Source: CAZCGA01 sp964498075 | GTDB taxonomy: Bacteria; Desulfobacterota; Binatia; HRBIN30 | DNA length: 17,915 bases | Direction: 5' to 3' | Assembly (NCBI GenBank): GCA_964498075.1 | Contig: CAZCGA010000128.1 | Coordinates: forward strand, 1-17,915 | In this document: positions 1-10,514 of the stretch, piece after piece | Layout: every line of letters begins with the position of its first letter | Position numbering within the stretch: position 1 is the first letter of the stretch | Position numbers and translations under genes: made by a program | The notes under the pieces: model-generated | Databases searched by the model: none | What the model was told of the DNA's origin: nothing | Seen by the model: only the letters and a program-made list of their open reading frames with translations

Positions 1-397
1 CACCGGCCGCCCCCGCCGCTGCGGCTGGTTCGACGCCGTGGTCGTGCGGCACGCCGTGCGGCTCAACGGCATGAGCGGCCTGGCCCTCACCAAGCTCGAC
101 GTGCTCACCGGCATCGACCCCATCCGCATCTGCACGGCCTACGAGTTCAACGGCCGCCGCCTGGAGGACTTTCCTGCGAGCAGTGCCGTGCTGCGCGGCC
201 TGCAACCGATCTACGAGGAGTGCCCCGGCTGGCGTGAACCGCTCACGGCGGCGCGCTCTCTCGACGATCTGCCGCCGAACGCGCGCGCTTACGTGCGTCG
301 CTTGGAACAGGTGTCCGGCGCGCCGATGATCATGGTGTCCGTCGGTGCCGGCCGCAACGAGACCATTCTGCTGCGCAACCCGTTCGACGGACACTGA
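1..397 (+). CDS. purA: Adenylosuccinate synthetase, C-terminal part (5' end outside window)
   Basis: The frame is already open at the window start (codons from base 2, reading TGRPRRCGWFDAVVVRHAVR) and ends with TGA at 395-397, so only about the last 131 residues are present. PurA makes adenylosuccinate from IMP, aspartate and GTP, the first committed step of AMP synthesis, in the cytoplasm. The remaining part carries the family's C-terminal features: TGRPRRCGWFD, NGMSGLALTKLDVL, and a closing SVGAGRNETILL stretch close to the usual VGP-R-TI-L ending of the family. The GTG at 38 is not a real start because the PurA homology continues upstream of it. A HAD hydrolase follows after 7 bp on the same strand, suggesting co-transcription. 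Identification is by recognition of family motifs; nothing looks damaged. Confidence 0.93.
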   Translation, partial: TGRPRRCGWFDAVVVRHAVRLNGMSGLALTKLDVLTGIDPIRICTAYEFNGRRLEDFPASSAVLRGLQPIYEECPGWREPLTAARSLDDLPPNARAYVRRLEQVSGAPMIMVSVGAGRNETILLRNPFDGH

Positions 398-404
398 GCG
401 TGCG

Positions 405-1118
405 GTGACTCACCAGCTGCCTGAACGGGTCTCGACGGTCCTCTTCGACGTTGGCAATACACTGCATCACCTCGACCACGCGTTCATCGCCGACACGATC
501 ACCCGCCACGGTCATCGCGTCAGCGGGGGCGATGTCGCGCGTGCAGAGTACAGCGCCAAGGCGGCGGTCGACGCGCAGTTCCGGGCGCGGCAGGCGGGGA
601 TCGACGGGTCGCGGCGCTTCTCCTACTTCGAGACCCTCCTCGGCTCGTTGCAGGTTCCGTCGAGCGCCTTCGAACCGATCTTTGCCGAGCTGCACGCCGA
701 AGACGCGCGCGCCAACCTGTGGCGGGTGATGCATCCTGACACCCCTGGCGTGCTGGCCGAGCTGCGCCGCCGCGGCTTCACGCTCGGCGTCGTGTCGAAC
801 GCCGACGGCCGTGTCCCCGCCGCCATGGCGGCCAGCGGCATCGCCGAGCACTTCGCCGCAATCATCGACTCGCACCTGGTCGGCGTCGAGAAGCCGCAGG
901 CGCAGATCTTCCAGCTCGCCCTCGACGGCTGCGGCGCGCAGCCGTCCGAGACGGTCTACGTCGGCGACATCTACGAGATCGACGTCCGCGGCGCCCGCAA
1001 CGCCGGCATCGCCGCGGTGCTCCTCGATCCGCTCGGCTGCTACGGCGAGGTGGACTGCCCGCGTATCGCTGCGCTCCAAGAACTCCTCGATCTGCTTCCC
1101 CGCAACGCGAGCCGATAG
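405..1118 (+). CDS. HAD-superfamily hydrolase (subfamily I, phosphatase/dehalogenase-like)
   Basis: The frame opens at 345, but the first twenty residues overlap purA and look non-coding. GTG at 405, seven bases after the purA stop, gives a 237-aa protein that enters motif I almost at once, so I prefer it; no strong Shine-Dalgarno is visible. HAD motifs in order: motif I FDVGNTL with the nucleophile Asp15; motif II VVSNADG (Ser131); motif III Lys163 in VGVEKP; motif IV VGDIYEID (Asp188, Asp193). A helical cap of roughly residues 22-110 sits between motifs I and II, as in subfamily I. The second motif I position is Gly instead of the Asp used as general acid by classical phosphatases (DxD), so it may be a non-phosphatase or atypical member. 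Substrate unknown. Probably transcribed with purA. Confidence 0.88.
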   Translation: MTHQLPERVSTVLFDVGNTLHHLDHAFIADTITRHGHRVSGGDVARAEYSAKAAVDAQFRARQAGIDGSRRFSYFETLLGSLQVPSSAFEPIFAELHAEDARANLWRVMHPDTPGVLAELRRRGFTLGVVSNADGRVPAAMAASGIAEHFAAIIDSHLVGVEKPQAQIFQLALDGCGAQPSETVYVGDIYEIDVRGARNAGIAAVLLDPLGCYGEVDCPRIAALQELLDLLPRNASR

Positions 1119-1160
1119 CCTCCATGCGCGCCGGTGAGACGAGCCGGCGGTGTTCTTCAG

Positions 1161-1193
1161 GCTCTCAGTAAGGCGCTCGTAGCTGAGAGCGCC
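1161..1193. repeat. Two mutually exclusive hairpins between convergent genes
   Basis: GCTCTCAG (1161-1168) is a perfect inverted repeat of CTGAGAGC (1183-1190). GGCGCTC (1172-1178) is a perfect inverted repeat of GAGCGCC (1187-1193). The two stems share bases 1187-1190, so only one can form at a time. The site lies between the convergent HAD and vapC genes. No T-run follows on either strand, so it is not a canonical intrinsic terminator, though it may act as a transcript 3' end structure. Confidence 0.45.
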
Positions 1194-1241
1194 ACCTGGA
1201 GGGACCACTACGCGAATGCTCAGCCGCTTACACCGCGCTGC

Positions 1242-1673
1242 CTACCGACGAATGTGGAGGCGCTCGTTGGCGAGGATCCGTTCGATTTCGAGGCCCGGGA
1301 TGCGCTCGAAGTGGCGGACGTTGCCGGTAACCAGCTGCAAACTGTGTTGCACGGCCGTGGCGGCGATCTGCACATCGGCATCGGCGAGGCGACGGCCGTG
1401 CGTTTCGAGAAAGGCCGCGATCCGTCCGTACTCGCGCGCCGTAGCGGTGTCGTAGGGCAGCACGGTGACGGCAGGAAGCACTCGCGTTTCGATGTTGGTC
1501 AAGTGGCGATCACGGCCGGGAGAGCGGAACGCGCCACGGAAGAGTTCACCGATCGAGACGGCGCTGCAGTACTGCTCTGCGCGGGGAATCGCGGCAAGCC
1601 ACTCGACATAGCGGGGACTCGGTCGTGGCTTGAGGAGTTCCGAGATCGCGTCGGTGTCGAAGAGGAACGGCAT
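1242..1673 (-). CDS. vapC: VapC-family toxin, PIN-domain ribonuclease
   Basis: 143-aa PIN-domain protein, the usual VapC length. The expected acidic residues are all visible: FLFDTD at the N-terminus (Asp6, Asp8), IGELF (Glu43), and RRLADADVQIAATA (Asp98, Asp100), followed by the VTGNVRHF segment typical of the last PIN strand. VapC toxins are Mg2+-dependent endoribonucleases that cut tRNA or rRNA when not held by their antitoxin. The ATG directly abuts the stop codon of the upstream antitoxin gene (TAG then ATG on the minus strand), so the pair should be translated from one mRNA, with the antitoxin first. All catalytic positions look intact, so the toxin is probably functional. The cognate target cannot be told from sequence. 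Confidence 0.93.
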   Translation of the reverse strand: MPFLFDTDAISELLKPRPSPRYVEWLAAIPRAEQYCSAVSIGELFRGAFRSPGRDRHLTNIETRVLPAVTVLPYDTATAREYGRIAAFLETHGRRLADADVQIAATAVQHSLQLVTGNVRHFERIPGLEIERILANERLHIRR

Positions 1674-1952
1674 CTACCGCAGCCGCGGCACGCGGCGCGG
1701 GCGGCTGCGCACGACACTACGCACCCGTTTGACGAGGGTGGCCGCTCCCGGCCAGCCGCCGGCCACGGAGGCCAAGCCGGCGCCCGGGCCCGCAGCCCGC
1801 AGGCGCTCGAGTTCCGGCAGATCGCGCGCCGGAACGAGGGCGGCGACCGGTTTGCCGTGGCGGGTGATCACGATCGACTCTCCGCGCTCGCTGGCGCGCA
1901 GGTGGTTGCTGAAGTGCGTCTTCGCCTCGGCGGCGGATACGGTTCGGGTCAT
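1674..1952 (-). CDS. Phd/YefM-type antitoxin paired with VapC
   Basis: The frame extends upstream to 1988, but the ATG at 1952 gives the standard antitoxin start MTRTVSAAEAKTHFS and 92 residues; the extra N-terminal residues do not resemble the family. The N-terminal part (about residues 1-45) matches the Phd/YefM fold: AEAKTHFSNHL, then GESIVITRHGKPVAALVP. This part normally binds the operator DNA, while the C-terminal tail wraps the toxin. Here the tail is rich in Gly, Pro and Arg (GPGAGLASVAGG and a very basic end RSRPRRVPRLR), which is unusual for the family and may be the VapC-binding segment. It sits immediately upstream of vapC with no gap and should autorepress the operon. No clear Shine-Dalgarno precedes the ATG. 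Confidence 0.88.
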   Translation of the reverse strand: MTRTVSAAEAKTHFSNHLRASERGESIVITRHGKPVAALVPARDLPELERLRAAGPGAGLASVAGGWPGAATLVKRVRSVVRSRPRRVPRLR

Positions 1953-1960
1953 ATTGACCA

Positions 1961-1988
1961 ATTTTACCGATTCGAGCGTTGGGTGCAA
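1961..1988 (-). promoter_or_regulatory. Possible sigma70-type promoter of the antitoxin-vapC operon
   Basis: On the minus strand a -10-like TAAAAT (1966-1961) lies 8 bases before the antitoxin ATG, with a weak -35-like TTGCAC (1988-1983) 16 bp upstream. The AT-rich patch stands out from its GC-rich surroundings. If this is correct, the message would be nearly leaderless, which would fit the missing Shine-Dalgarno. The -35 matches only three consensus bases. Confidence 0.3.
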
Positions 1989-2089
1989 CCAGTTCGGCGG
2001 ACCCGATGCTCAGCCTCCGCGGCGGCGCAACCGGCATCTCGTATCGACGAGGCGTGCTATCGACCCCGTCGGGCGGAGCGGCATTGTCT

Positions 2090-2320
2090 CTAGGCACGGA
2101 GCTGCGTCGAGAGAGCTCGTCGCGCAGCGACGGGAACGTCGACCAGCACGAAGTAGGTAGCCGGGTAGAGGTAGTCCTCACCGGACTCGTCGATGACGCG
2201 CAGATAGCCGTCCTTCGCGGCCGCAGCGTCTGGAAGAATCGGGTAGACCTTGCGCACCTCGAGATCGACGCAGTCGTCATTCCGCAGGCAGATTGCAAAC
2301 ACCGCTCGTGCACGTCCCAT
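2090..2320 (-). CDS. Small conserved-type hypothetical protein (about 76 aa)
   Basis: A 76-residue cytoplasmic-looking protein with the pattern FAICLRNDDCVDLEVRKVYPILPD, then a DGYLRVIDESGEDYLYPATYF block. Small proteins with this layout (Val/Phe-AIC-RN at the start, a Lys-hY-hLPD centre, and RVIDESGEDYLYP) occur in many bacteria as uncharacterised genes, often near toxin-antitoxin or mobile regions; I recognise the pattern but know no function. A GTG at 2302 (starting VFAIC) would better match the usual N-terminus than the ATG at 2320; neither has a convincing Shine-Dalgarno. It lies about 140 bp upstream of the antitoxin gene on the same strand, so joint transcription is possible. No signal peptide or membrane segment. 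Confidence 0.7.
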   Translation of the reverse strand: MGRARAVFAICLRNDDCVDLEVRKVYPILPDAAAAKDGYLRVIDESGEDYLYPATYFVLVDVPVAARRALSTQLRA

Positions 2321-2457
2321 GCACTCCGTCCGAGTACCGTCTGACCTTCATGCCCACCTACCAATCCCGTGGGCTTCGTACCAGTGAGTGTCCGTAGTGT
2401 CCCCTGAACTGAGCGGCGAACCAACGCTCTCGCAAACCCGCCGGGTTCAGCTGGCAG

Positions 2458-2835
2458 TTAGTCAGACCGTGGCTCAACAGCAATGTATCTGCACCTGCCT
2501 TCGCTGCGCCCGGGCTCGATCTCGGCAACACCCACCTCAACGAGTACGCCGCCCGTCATCGAATACCTGCAGGGCGCTGCAGCGTACTCCCTTTGGAACT
2601 TGCGTCGAAAGGCCGCCGAGTCGAATCGACCGGTAGTTTCAAGGACATCGAAGGCGTGCTTGAGCATCTCGTATGAGATTGTCTTGGTCTGCGAAGTGGA
2701 GACTCCGGTCCTGATCGTGATGCGGTCAGTCCCGTTGGAAACGATCTTGCGCCGTTCGATGCCATCGCACTTCAGGACTGCACTTGCTGGAACGATCTGC
2801 CTGCGAATGCGCCGTTCAGCCTCTGACCAATCCAT
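2458..2835 (-). CDS. Hypothetical protein, 125 aa, accessory-type
   Basis: The frame opens with TTG at 2856, but the ATG at 2835 is preceded by AAGG five bases upstream and gives MDWSEAERRIRRQIVP, so I choose it. The protein is soluble and basic, with a beta-rich first half (LKCDGIERRKIVSNG, DRITIRTGVSTSQTKTI), a helical middle (YEMLKHAFDVLETTGRF, then FRRKFQREY) and a closing AAPCRYSMTGGVLVEVGVAEI segment. I recall uncharacterised bacterial proteins with the same closing pattern but cannot name a family or function. It lies 30 bp downstream of a DUF433-like remnant and shares the strand of the toxin-antitoxin island. A 7-bp hairpin sits just before the chosen start and could limit translation. 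Confidence 0.65.
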   Translation of the reverse strand: MDWSEAERRIRRQIVPASAVLKCDGIERRKIVSNGTDRITIRTGVSTSQTKTISYEMLKHAFDVLETTGRFDSAAFRRKFQREYAAAPCRYSMTGGVLVEVGVAEIEPGRSEGRCRYIAVEPRSD

Positions 2836-2840
2836 GCCGA

Positions 2841-2858
2841 CCTTGATTCCGATCAAGG
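2841..2858 (-). repeat. Perfect 7-bp inverted repeat just upstream of the 125-aa gene
   Basis: CCTTGAT (2841-2847) and ATCAAGG (2852-2858) form a perfect stem with a 4-base loop. On the minus strand the second arm contains the AAGG that would serve as ribosome-binding site for the ATG at 2835, so the hairpin could mask it; it could equally be a small operator. No experimental basis. Confidence 0.4.
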
Positions 2859-2865
2859 AGCAACT

Positions 2866-2958
2866 TCACATGGGGGCACTGACCACAAGCCTCCTCTCTC
2901 TACACGGCTTCCCACCCCGCTTGCCCGGCTCGATCGTGATACGATCTCGATTGCCCAT
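2866..2958 (-). pseudogene. Truncated DUF433-family antitoxin N-terminus (remnant)
   Basis: The ATG at 2958 opens a 30-codon frame ending with TGA at 2866-2868. Its first 19 residues, MGNRDRITIEPGKRGGKPC, match the very characteristic start of DUF433 proteins (RITI-P-KR-GGKPC-RG-RITVYDVL). DUF433 proteins are about 70-80 aa, wHTH-like, and usually encoded next to a PIN-like DUF5615 toxin. After GGKPC the expected IRG-RITVYDVL block is replaced by basic, unrelated residues and a stop, and none of the other forward frames restores it. I therefore call it a decayed remnant, not a gene, although a short peptide could still be made. A promoter-like element lies directly upstream. Confidence 0.55.
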
Positions 2959-2964
2959 GATCAC

Positions 2965-2994
2965 AGTTTACGAGGGGCGCCCGGTTCCCGTCAA
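2965..2994 (-). promoter_or_regulatory. Candidate sigma70-type promoter
   Basis: On the minus strand TTGACG (2994-2989) and TAAACT (2970-2965) are separated by 18 bp. The -35 matches five consensus bases and the -10 four. Transcription would start at or near the ATG of the DUF433 remnant at 2958 and run through the 125-aa gene. The whole gap 2836-3148 otherwise holds only the remnant, the hairpin at 2841-2858 and an inner inverted repeat GATCGT/ACGATC (2932-2946). Confidence 0.4.
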
Positions 2995-3148
2995 TCGCGT
3001 CGTAGGCGATGGAGGCGATAGGTTTTCGTGATCGGCCCCTTCCTAGTCCCGACTGCCGCTCGGCGTGCATCTCCATGTCGCCCGGTCTTCAACTCTCCAA
3101 TCCCACTCTTTCCGCTGCGAGACAGAGGGTGATACTACGGGGCGCAAG

Positions 3149-3835
3149 ATGAGGCTTGGGGGACGCGCACACGCAGGGGCGACCAGCGGCATGCTCGCAT
3201 TGCTGTTGCTGTCGTTGAGTCTCTGCGCCGCGGCGGATGCGGTGCCCGACTGTACCGGCGAATGCGGCGGTACCGCTGCATTCGGTCTCATTGAGATTCT
3301 GACCGGCGTCAACATCGTCCTCGGTGCGGCCCCGCTCGGTCAGTGCCCGACGCTCGACACCGACGCGAACGGCGAAATTCAAGTCGATGAATTGCTCACC
3401 GCCGTCACTCACCCCCCGATGGGGTGCCGTCCGGGTCCCCCGGATATCTCGGGCGTGTGGCGCGAGGAGCAGCTGACGCTCCAGTCCTCCGACTGCAATG
3501 CCGCGACGCGCGGCATCATCCTGAATGCCCTGAGGAGCGAACCGCCGATGTGTGACATTCACGTGACCCAGAACGGCGCGAGCGTCCACACGCTGGATTG
3601 CGTGAACGACACACTCGACGGGACGGTCGATGATTCGGGGACCGTGCGCTTTTCGGTCCGCGAGACGGATACCGCTGACAACGGCTGCGTCCTGATGTTG
3701 AGCGGCGAGGTGTCGATCGATCTGACTCGGAGCCCGACGACGGCGGCGTATAGCGTCGGGCTGGCGTTCTCGGGCCCGTGCAGCCCCTTCAGCAACTGCA
3801 TGGCCGCGGTGCAGAGTCGCTGGACCAAACAGTAG
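3149..3835 (+). CDS. Secreted protein with dockerin/EF-hand-like segment
   Basis: The frame is open from 3065, but ATG 3149 gives a normal signal peptide: basic start MRLGGRAH, hydrophobic MLALLLLSLSLC, and a likely cut after AADA near residue 31. ATG 3191 is an alternative. The 228-aa product then shows a Cys-bounded EF-hand-like pair (about residues 35-93). The second loop is complete, with Asp70, Asp72, Asn74, Ile77 and Glu81 in a DTDANGEIQVDE arrangement; the first has lost its Asp residues but keeps LIEILTGVNIVLG. Pairs of this kind are very common in exported proteins of Binatota-like genomes and resemble dockerin repeats. Residues about 97-228 form a Cys-containing beta-rich domain starting DISGVWREEQLTLQ, resembling lipocalin-like or META-type fragments only vaguely. 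Convergent with the TSP3 gene. Function unknown. Confidence 0.78.
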   Translation: MRLGGRAHAGATSGMLALLLLSLSLCAAADAVPDCTGECGGTAAFGLIEILTGVNIVLGAAPLGQCPTLDTDANGEIQVDELLTAVTHPPMGCRPGPPDISGVWREEQLTLQSSDCNAATRGIILNALRSEPPMCDIHVTQNGASVHTLDCVNDTLDGTVDDSGTVRFSVRETDTADNGCVLMLSGEVSIDLTRSPTTAAYSVGLAFSGPCSPFSNCMAAVQSRWTKQ

Positions 3836-3943
3836 CCGGCGGTGGCGCGCTCGAACCTCTCCCCTCGCCGCCGCGAGTAATCGCCCGCACAGACGCGACG
3901 GTGGCCGCGACGCGGGTGGCGACGTCTTTGCGTGGCTCGTCGT

Positions 3944-8247
<4,304 letters not shown>

Positions 8248-8286
8248 GCAGAAGGTGGGACCGTGTGACCAGAGGAGAACAGCGCG

Positions 8287-8316
8287 CACATAGCCCACGC
8301 TGTCACTGACTGTCAA
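8287..8316 (-). promoter_or_regulatory. Candidate promoter of the TSP3 gene
   Basis: On the minus strand a perfect -35 TTGACA (8316-8311) is followed after 18 bp by TATGTG (8292-8287), which matches three bases of the -10 consensus. Transcription would begin near 8280, about 33 nt before the GTG at 8247. The weak -10 keeps this tentative. The rest of the divergent gap up to 8521 holds only a small CGCTCG/CGAGCG hairpin (8474-8490). Confidence 0.35.
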
Positions 8317-8521
8317 GAACGCGGTGTCTGCGCCGATGTGCCTCGATCAGGACTGCCGCACTCACGACGCTGCAAGTCGCACCCGAGACCGAGGCGAGGA
8401 GGCTGCACAGAGCAATTCGTCCGGTATGGCACCGCTCTGGTCGACGCCGGTGGCCACGCGAGTCGCGCGTTGTCGCTCGTGTAGCGAGCGGAACGGTTCC
8501 TTGCTATCAGTACAAAAGTTC

Positions 8522-10417
8522 ATGGACCGGGTTTCATCTACGCTCACCGAAAGCCGCAGCCCGAGGTCGCGATCGCCGCTGCTGCGCTTTCTTGGTTACG
8601 TTGCACCGCACAAGTGGTACATCGCCGGTGCGGCCGGCTCCGGTATTCTCAAGTTCGTCATCCCGCTCGCGTTTCCGCTGGCGCTGAAGTACCTCACCGA
8701 CGTGGTGCTGGCGCGCGACCCGCGCGCCGCCGGAGAAGCCACCAACCATCTGCTGGAGCGCGGCTGCGCGTCGGTGTTGCAGGCGCTGCCGTGGCTCGGC
8801 GAAGGGAACAACGGCCATCTCACGGTGATCGGGCTGTCCCTGCTGGTCCTGTACATGATGCTGGCGGTCGCAAGCTTCTATCGCAGCTACTGGGCCGGGC
8901 AGGCGGGCCACCGGCTGATCTTCGATTTGCGCTACGCGCTCTACCAGCACATCCAGGGGATGTCGCACTCGTTCTTCGACGAGCGCCGCTCGGGCGCCAT
9001 CGTCGCCCGCTTCGTCAGCGACATTCAGCTGGCGCAGAACTTCGTCGGCTCGGCGCTCACCAACGTCTGGATGGACAGTGCCGCGCTGGGCTTCGTGGTG
9101 TGGATCCTGTTCGTCCTCGAGCATCGCCTGGCGTGGGTGGCCCTAGCGGTCATTCCGTTCTACATCGTACTGATTCGCTACTTCAGCCCGCGCATCAAGG
9201 CCGCCAGCCAGTCGGTGCAGGAGATGCTCGAAGACTTCTCCGGCGAGCTGCAGGAAAAGATCGCGGGTGCAGCGGTGGTGAAGGCCTTCGGGCGCGAGCA
9301 GCATGAGGCGACGCGCTTTTATCAGAGTAGTCAGACCCTACTCGATCTCACGCTGCGGAACGTCTCGCTGTCCTCTGCGAATCAAGCGGGCACCACGCTG
9401 CTGACCAGCGTCGCGCCGCTGCTGGTTGTGTGGGCGGCGAGCGCGATGATCCTGCACGGCACGCTCAGCGTGGGGACGATGATCGCCTTCTACGCGTACC
9501 TCGGCAGCCTGTATTTGCCGTTGCAACGCTTCAGCGAGCTGAGCGTCGTGGTGAGCAACTCGCTGGCGGCGATCGATCGGATCTTCGAGTTCTTCGACAT
9601 CCGGCCGGAGGTCACCGAGGCGCGTGACGCCCGCCGCCTCGAGCGCGTTGCCGGCCGCGTCACCTTGCGCGACGTCACCTTCTCCTACCCGTCGCGCCGG
9701 AACGGCCACCCGGTGCTGTCCGGCGTCGACCTCGACGTGAGCCCGGGAGAGACGGTCGCCATCGTCGGGCGCAGCGGCGCCGGCAAGTCGACCCTCGTCT
9801 CGCTGATTCCCCGATTTTATGACGTCAGCGAAGGCACCGTATGCATCGATGGCGTCGACCTCCGGCGCGTGAGCCTCGCCAGCTTGCGCGCGCAGATCGG
9901 CATCGTGCCGCAAGACCCGATCCTGTTCAGCGGCACGCTGCAAGAAAACCTGCTGTACGGCAAGCCGGACGCGACGGAGGCGGAGGTGCTGGTGGCGGCC
10001 CACGCCGCCAACGCTCACGAGTTCATCGCGCCGCTGCCCGACGGCTACCTCACGCTGGTCGGCGAACGCGGCTTGCGGCTCTCGGGCGGCCAGCGGCAGC
10101 GGGTCGCCATTGCGCGCACGTTCTTGAAGGATCCGCCCATCCTGATCCTCGATGAAGCCACCGCGGCGCTCGATTCGGAGTCGGAGAACCTCATCCACGA
10201 TGCGCTGCGCCGCTTGATGAGCGGACGCACGACGTTCATCATCGCACATCGCTTGTCCACTGTGATGAACGCCGATCGCATCGTGGTGATCGAGAAGGGG
10301 GTCGTGTGCGAGATCGGCCGGCACGCCGAGCTGCTGACCCGCAGCGGCGTCTATCGGCAGCTCTATGAGGAGCAGTTCCGATCGGTGCGCACGGAGCGCG
10401 TCGCTCGTGAAGCGTGA
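8522..10417 (+). CDS. MsbA-like ABC exporter (fused membrane and ATPase domains)
   Basis: The frame opens at 8324, but the first 66 residues are Arg/Ser-rich and unlike any exporter; ATG 8522 gives 631 aa starting MDRVSSTLTE and matches the family's usual length. Residues about 30-350 form the six-helix exporter domain (for example AAGSGILKFVIPLAFPL, TVIGLSLLVLYMMLAVASF, SAALGFVVWILFVLE). The loop between the first two helices carries an insertion of about 30 residues. Residues 378-620 are the ATPase: Walker A GRSGAGKS (416-423), Q-loop IVPQDPILF, signature LSGGQ (520-524), Walker B ILILDEATAALD (540-551) and switch His576. All catalytic residues are present. It would work as a homodimer flipping lipid A, another lipid or a drug across the inner membrane. 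Placement beside surface-protein genes fits an envelope role; msbA itself is likely but not proven. No good Shine-Dalgarno seen. Confidence 0.9.
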   Translation: MDRVSSTLTESRSPRSRSPLLRFLGYVAPHKWYIAGAAGSGILKFVIPLAFPLALKYLTDVVLARDPRAAGEATNHLLERGCASVLQALPWLGEGNNGHLTVIGLSLLVLYMMLAVASFYRSYWAGQAGHRLIFDLRYALYQHIQGMSHSFFDERRSGAIVARFVSDIQLAQNFVGSALTNVWMDSAALGFVVWILFVLEHRLAWVALAVIPFYIVLIRYFSPRIKAASQSVQEMLEDFSGELQEKIAGAAVVKAFGREQHEATRFYQSSQTLLDLTLRNVSLSSANQAGTTLLTSVAPLLVVWAASAMILHGTLSVGTMIAFYAYLGSLYLPLQRFSELSVVVSNSLAAIDRIFEFFDIRPEVTEARDARRLERVAGRVTLRDVTFSYPSRRNGHPVLSGVDLDVSPGETVAIVGRSGAGKSTLVSLIPRFYDVSEGTVCIDGVDLRRVSLASLRAQIGIVPQDPILFSGTLQENLLYGKPDATEAEVLVAAHAANAHEFIAPLPDGYLTLVGERGLRLSGGQRQRVAIARTFLKDPPILILDEATAALDSESENLIHDALRRLMSGRTTFIIAHRLSTVMNADRIVVIEKGVVCEIGRHAELLTRSGVYRQLYEEQFRSVRTERVAREA

Positions 10418-10440
10418 AGCAGATCTCAGGACTTTGTTCT

Positions 10441-10514
10441 CCGGGGTAGCACCTCTATTTCGCGATGATCTTCGACTGCGACGGCGTGCTGTTCGACTTC
10501 TACCTCTACCCCGG
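10441..10514. repeat. Perfect 9-bp inverted repeat flanking the HAD fragment
   Basis: CCGGGGTAG (10441-10449) and CTACCCCGG (10506-10514) are perfect inverted copies 56 bp apart. A direct repeat ACCTCTA also occurs near both edges (10451-10457 and 10502-10508). The right arm contains the TAG stop of the minus-strand surface-protein gene. The structure encloses the orphan HAD start. It could be a shared 3' end hairpin for the two convergent genes, or a footprint of a rearrangement. Confidence 0.5.
10465..10499 (+). pseudogene. Orphan 5' end of a HAD-family gene, truncated
   Basis: ATG 10465 reads MIFDCDGVLFDF, an exact HAD motif I start (DCDGVLFD with both Asp residues of the DxDG nucleophile motif), as in beta-phosphoglucomutase-like phosphatases that begin almost at motif I. 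Immediately afterwards the frame enters sequence that is the antisense of the 3' end of the gene at 10506-13643 and shows no further HAD motifs. Only about twelve codons of the original gene remain. It lies 47 bp after the exporter gene on the same strand, so a complete HAD gene may once have followed the exporter in an operon. A chance match is possible but such a long motif I is improbable. Confidence 0.5.

Noticed and set aside
2385..2410. Tandem TGTCC motifs (GTGTCCGTAGTGTCCCC) resembling an insertion-sequence terminal end
   Set aside because: I find no matching inverted copy, target duplication or transposase fragment within the window.
2956..2976. Plus-strand ITVYEGRP, reminiscent of the RITVYD core missing from the DUF433 remnant
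   Set aside because: It is on the opposite strand and upstream of the remnant, only four residues match, and no further DUF433 features follow.
3836..3943. Possible terminator between the convergent secreted-protein and TSP3 genes
   Set aside because: It has GC-rich partial complementarity only (GGCGG/CCGCC type) and no T-run on either strand.
8314..8316. TTG start of the longest form of the TSP3 N-terminal frame
   Set aside because: The TTG is part of a perfect -35 TTGACA, and the added residues do not resemble a signal peptide; a start at or near 8247 is more likely.
8324..8521. 66-residue N-terminal extension of the ABC exporter
   Set aside because: It is Arg/Ser/Cys-rich without homology to exporters, while ATG 8522 gives a normal N-terminus.
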